From assembly GCF_002812485.1 (NCBI RefSeq), contig NZ_CP025003.1, positions 4,030,001 through 4,094,000 on the forward strand: 64,000 nt of DNA, given 5' to 3'. The notes under the pieces are model-generated. The model was given only the letters and a program-made list of their open reading frames with translations, was not told where the DNA came from and made no database searches. Positions 61,134-64,000 of the stretch are shown piece by piece; positions within the stretch are counted from its first letter, which is position 1; each line of letters opens with the position of its first letter. Position numbers and translations under genes: made by a program. The DNA is from Dickeya fangzhongdai. GTDB lineage: Bacteria > Pseudomonadota > Gammaproteobacteria > Enterobacterales > Enterobacteriaceae.

Positions 61134-61985
61134 CGCTGGCACGTCTGCGCGAATGGGTCAGGGATTTACAAGCGCGCTACGGTGCCAGTGAGAGACAGGT
61201 CTGTTTGGCATTGCGGATCAGTCGTAGTTCGTTTCGATACCGTTCTGTTGCCGCTGATGACAGTGCGCTGCGCCTGCGCATTCGTGAGATCACCGAAACC
61301 CGGGTGCATTACGGCTACCGACGGGTACATGTGATGCTCAGGCGCGAAGGCTGGCGTGATAATCACAAGCGGATCTACCGTCTTTACAGCCAGCAGGGGC
61401 TATCGTTACGTCTCAAGCGGCCACACCGCAACAAATCTGCCCAGCGGCGTCAGCCGCAACCTCAGGGGTTATATCCGAACCCTGTGTGGGGTATGGATTT
61501 TGTCTCTGATGCCTTGTTTGACGGACGTCGATTACGCCTGCTGACCGTTATCGATCTCTACACGCGCGAGTGTCTTGGGATCTGTGTGGGACAGAACCTT
61601 CGTTCAACAGAGGTCGCTGAGATGCTGAACCATATCGCCAGTCATCGCCAGTCATCGCCCGTTGCCTCAGTGGCTGAAAACCGACAATGGCTCTGAATTT
61701 GCAGGAAAAATGCTGGATAAATGGGTTTACGAACGGGGTATCCGCATTGATTTTTCCCGGCCGGGAACACCGACGGACAATGCCACGGTGGAATCCTTCA
61801 ACGGCAGGTTGCGGCAGGAATGCCTGAACGAGAACGGGTTCATGTCTCTGGAGGATGCACGGTGCAAAATCGAAGCCTGGCGCATACACTATAATCAGAG
61901 ACGTCCCCATTCTGCGCTGGGTTGGATGACGCCATCCGAATTTGCTCAAAAATCTGTCGGTTGCCAGAATATGCAGCCATCCTGA
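61121..61985 (+). pseudogene. IS3-family transposase OrfB, frameshifted
   Basis: Integrase-core part of the transposase. The -1 frame from the slippery site reads ELTLARLREWV, then HYGYRRVHVMLRREGW, the first catalytic Asp in WGMDF, and LTVIDLYTRECLG. At 61635-61654 a 10-bp tandem duplication (TCGCCAGTCA twice) breaks the frame. After it, in another frame, come LKTDNGSEF with the second Asp, DNATVESFNGRLRQECL with the Glu, and the C-terminus HYNQRRPHSALG. Removing one copy restores the frame exactly, so the inactivation looks recent. Confidence 0.88.
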
Positions 61986-62063
61986 AGTCGAGAATTTCTG
62001 ATTATGGGTGGATCAGATTCGGGGTCAGGGTCAATATTTGGGGTCAGGATCAGTCAGGGTCAA

Positions 62064-62493
62064 CAGCCTGAAATACGTCTCGTGGAAGGATTACAAGGGC
62101 GTCACCAGCGGGCTGAAAACGGTGTATCAGGCCCCAACCGAGGAGGCGGCGTTGATGACGCTGGACAAGTTCTCCGACATCTGGGGTGAGAAATACCCCC
62201 AAATCAGCAAAAGCTGGCGTGCGCACTGGGAAAATCTCAATACATTCTTTGGCTACCCGCCGGATATCCGCAAGGCTATCTACACCACCAATGCCATCGA
62301 GTCGCTGAACAGTGTGATTCGCCAGGCGATAAAGAAACGCAAAGTATTCCCAACGGATGACTCAGTGCGGAAAGTGATTTATCTGGCGATACAGTCGGCC
62401 TCGAAAAAATGGAGTATGCCGACCCAGAACTGGCGGTTGGCGATGAGCCGTTTTATTATCGAGTTCGGTGACCGCCTGAGCGATCACCTTTAA
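62064..62493 (+). pseudogene. IS256-family (Mutator-type) transposase, C-terminal fragment
   Basis: About 143 residues match the C-terminal third of IS256-type transposases: SLKYVSWKDYKGVTSGLKTV, YQAPTEEAALMTLDKF, TTNAIESLNSVIRQAIKKRK with the catalytic Glu, and KWSMPTQNW. The N-terminal two-thirds are missing, cut off at the right end of the IS3 element. A relic, not functional. Confidence 0.85.
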
Positions 62494-62737
62494 TACGGTG
62501 GCAATTACACAGAATTATGGACAGGCTCCTGTATCTCTTCCTCGTTGCCACCGATGGCAGTACGATGGACTTGCAACCATCTTTGAGCTGTTGTTCTATT
62601 GGTTTTCATCGCTCGATGATTGGGCTTACAAGCAAGAGCCCCTACTCTTCGTGAGTAACATAGATGATCTTGCTACGACACATAACAAGAAGAATCCAGA
62701 ACACTGCCGCCATCGATGATTCTTATTAGGGAACGAT
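62494..62737 (+). other. IS256 right flank and possible gene remnant
   Basis: An open frame from 62498 to 62719 ends 18 bp before the next gene and reads LATIFELLFYWFSSLDDWAY in its middle. It may be the 3' remnant of an island gene truncated by the IS256 element, or chance. I cannot assign it. Confidence 0.25.
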
Positions 62738-64000
62738 ATGATCAGCTCATCACCACAAGACGATAACGATAGTGTTCCGCCCGCTAGTGCTTGGATTCGG
62801 TTTTTACGTAGTTACGGTCCAACTTCAAGTAATCTCACGTCGTTCGATGAGAATGTTTCAAGTGCTTTGAGCCGGGCAAAAGTCAAGCCAATTTGCTTGT
62901 CCACCCCCCTTCTAGATGACATGGTGCGGCACATCGAATCGAAGACCCCAGGGTCTATATTGATTGCCGGAACTGCTGGCGATGGTAAAACATACCACTG
63001 TCGTGCTTTGTGGGAGCACCTGGGTGGGGTTCCTAAGGCTTGGTCAGCCAAGGGTAACGTCAAAGAGCTACCTCTTTCCGATGGGCGTTTGGCGGTCTTC
63101 ATCAAGGACCTTTCTGAGTTCAATGGAGAGGAGAGCGACCTTCCGTTGCAGCGCCTAGAAAGATCGGTACTTGAAGGCGATGACACAGAAGTCGTTATCC
63201 TTGCCGCAAATCATGGCCAGATTCTTGATCGTCTCCGCGATTTGGGCAGACGGCAAGCTCGCTTTCATCCACTTCGTAAACCGCTACAAGCATGCTTCTT
63301 ACAGGCCGGTCCAGCTCCTGCGCGCCTGGCAGTATTCGACCTCAGTCGCTCAATCGGCCGCAAAACACTAGATGAGGTAGCAAGTGTAGTTGCAGGACAT
63401 CCTGAGTGGGAAAACTGTAAGCGCTGCGCTCTCCAAACTGATGGCAAAATCTGTCCCATTGACGAGAATCGTCGCAGGCTTTTGGGGGATTCTGATCATG
63501 GCCTGCTTTCTCGTCGCTTAGGAGATTTGATAGAAATTTCTCGACTCAATGGGGTGCACCTACCCATGCGTGACTTGCTCGCGCTTTGCTCCAACATGGT
63601 TCTCGGTTGCTCAGACTCCAAGCTGGCAAGGGAGAACCTGATGACATGTGAAGATGTTGCGAAGATCCAGGATGCCGGCGATCTCGGCAAAGCTAGCATC
63701 TATGCTAATGCCTTCGGCGCCAATTTACCCAAGCGCAGGGCATCCTACCGTCCTATTTTCAAAGCAATGTCCAGCTTTGGTGTGGGTGATGAGTCCACCA
63801 ATACTACTGATGGGCTGCTGGTTTATGGCAAGGATGACTTGCGCCTTCAACACGACTTCGCTCGCCTCGTTGCGAGCGATCCTATTTACGGGGCTACGCC
63901 CACCTTTGAGGCAGCCCAAGATGCCTATTTAGAGGGCTATGAGGGCAGCCGCTTGGAAGGAGGAGCCGCAGAGTTTCTCTCGAGGCTTGAAGATCAGCGA
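62738..64000 (+). CDS. P-loop ATPase with cysteine cluster, truncated by the window edge
   Basis: A frame of 421 codons is open to the window end, so the protein is longer. Walker A is GTAGDGKT (78-85). RLAVFIKDLSEF (about 117-128) could be Walker B, and VVILAANH (about 152-159) looks like an AAA-type sensor 1. A possible zinc-binding group, CKRCALQTDGKICP, has C227, C230 and C239. It is followed by NGVHLPMRDLLALCSNMVLG. The ATG at 62738 has AGGGA at good spacing. Codon use and base composition are visibly less GC-rich than in the backbone. The combination recalls DptF-type ATPases of phosphorothioation-dependent defence, but that comparison is from memory and weak. It sits after two IS relics in an apparent island. 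Confidence 0.75.
   Translation, partial: MISSSPQDDNDSVPPASAWIRFLRSYGPTSSNLTSFDENVSSALSRAKVKPICLSTPLLDDMVRHIESKTPGSILIAGTAGDGKTYHCRALWEHLGGVPKAWSAKGNVKELPLSDGRLAVFIKDLSEFNGEESDLPLQRLERSVLEGDDTEVVILAANHGQILDRLRDLGRRQARFHPLRKPLQACFLQAGPAPARLAVFDLSRSIGRKTLDEVASVVAGHPEWENCKRCALQTDGKICPIDENRRRLLGDSDHGLLSRRLGDLIEISRLNGVHLPMRDLLALCSNMVLGCSDSKLARENLMTCEDVAKIQDAGDLGKASIYANAFGANLPKRRASYRPIFKAMSSFGVGDESTNTTDGLLVYGKDDLRLQHDFARLVASDPIYGATPTFEAAQDAYLEGYEGSRLEGGAAEFLSRLEDQR

Larger units (their letters stand above)
60787..62034 (+). mobile_element. IS3-family insertion sequence (IS407-like), inactivated
   Basis: The left end TTGACCCTGACCC (60787-60799) and the right end GGGTCAGGGTCAA (62022-62034) are inverted repeats. 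Between them lie orfA and a frameshifted orfB. A further TTGACCCTGAC-like inverted copy ends at 62063, so the exact right boundary could be about 30 bp further. I cannot identify a target-site duplication. Confidence 0.8.

Overview
The window looks like chromosome of a soft-rot enterobacterium, most probably Dickeya or a close relative. The evidence is the set of close Enterobacterales orthologues in conserved order (aas-omrA-galR-lysA-lysR and dusA-pspG-qorA-dnaB-alr-tyrB-yjbQ-uvrA-ssb), aryl-beta-glucoside PTS operons, a periplasmic PheC, a type I-F CRISPR-Cas system and an ERIC element. I saw no rRNA or tRNA gene. Species is an inference. Function calls rest on recognised motifs and remembered family sequences, not on database searches.

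Layout. 1-10.3 kb: the 3'-truncated (by the window edge) aas gene, a complete bglG-bglF-bglB-bglB2 operon with two antitermination leaders and an ERIC element at the bglG 3' end, an OmrA-type sRNA, lpxO and galR. 10.3-16.9 kb: an accessory block between galR and lysA, made of a dispersed structured repeat (copy A), a GNAT acetyltransferase, an ExuR/UxuR-like GntR regulator, and a cellobiose/lactose-type PTS with a 6-phospho-beta-glycosidase and an AscG-like LacI regulator. 16.9-19.2 kb: lysA/lysR. 19.2-24.8 kb: an ABC importer operon that includes an alkaline-phosphatase-superfamily enzyme, with a divergent GntR/UTRA regulator. 24.8-25.8 kb: a RES/Xre toxin-antitoxin pair. 25.9-33.2 kb: dusA, pspG (with a sigma-54 promoter), a lone cytochrome P450, qorA, dnaB and alr. 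33.3-39.6 kb: an aromatic amino acid neighbourhood (pheC, aroP, an Lrp-type regulator, a YitT-family protein, tyrB), with an orphan CRISPR array between pheC and aroP.

39.7-50.4 kb is a full type I-F locus: cas1, cas2-3, csy1, csy2, csy3 and cas6f in one minus-strand operon, with one CRISPR array at each end pointing outwards. Two nearly identical copies (B and C) of a ~255-bp repeat lie in inverted orientation directly against the truncated terminal repeats of these arrays. Copy A, at 10.3 kb, differs from B and C by paired substitutions that preserve two stems, so the element appears to be selected for secondary structure. 50.5-56.4 kb: a methyl-accepting chemotaxis protein, an AT-rich gap and two GGEEF diguanylate cyclases. 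56.4-60.6 kb: yjbQ, uvrA and ssb with a LexA box. From 60.7 kb to the edge: the start of a mobile island (a 5' stub resembling a tyrosine recombinase, a frameshifted IS3 element, an IS256 relic) followed by a large P-loop ATPase that runs out of the window and may belong to a defence or island-maintenance system.

How the genes work together: two independent PTS/phospho-glycosidase systems bring in and split beta-glucosides, one controlled by RNA antitermination and the other probably by DNA-binding repressors. OmrA, LpxO and PspG relate to the envelope. The CRISPR locus, the RES/Xre pair and the terminal island relate to defence or mobile DNA. The two backbone blocks that meet at 19-26 kb are far apart in E. 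coli K-12, and the join is filled with accessory genes.
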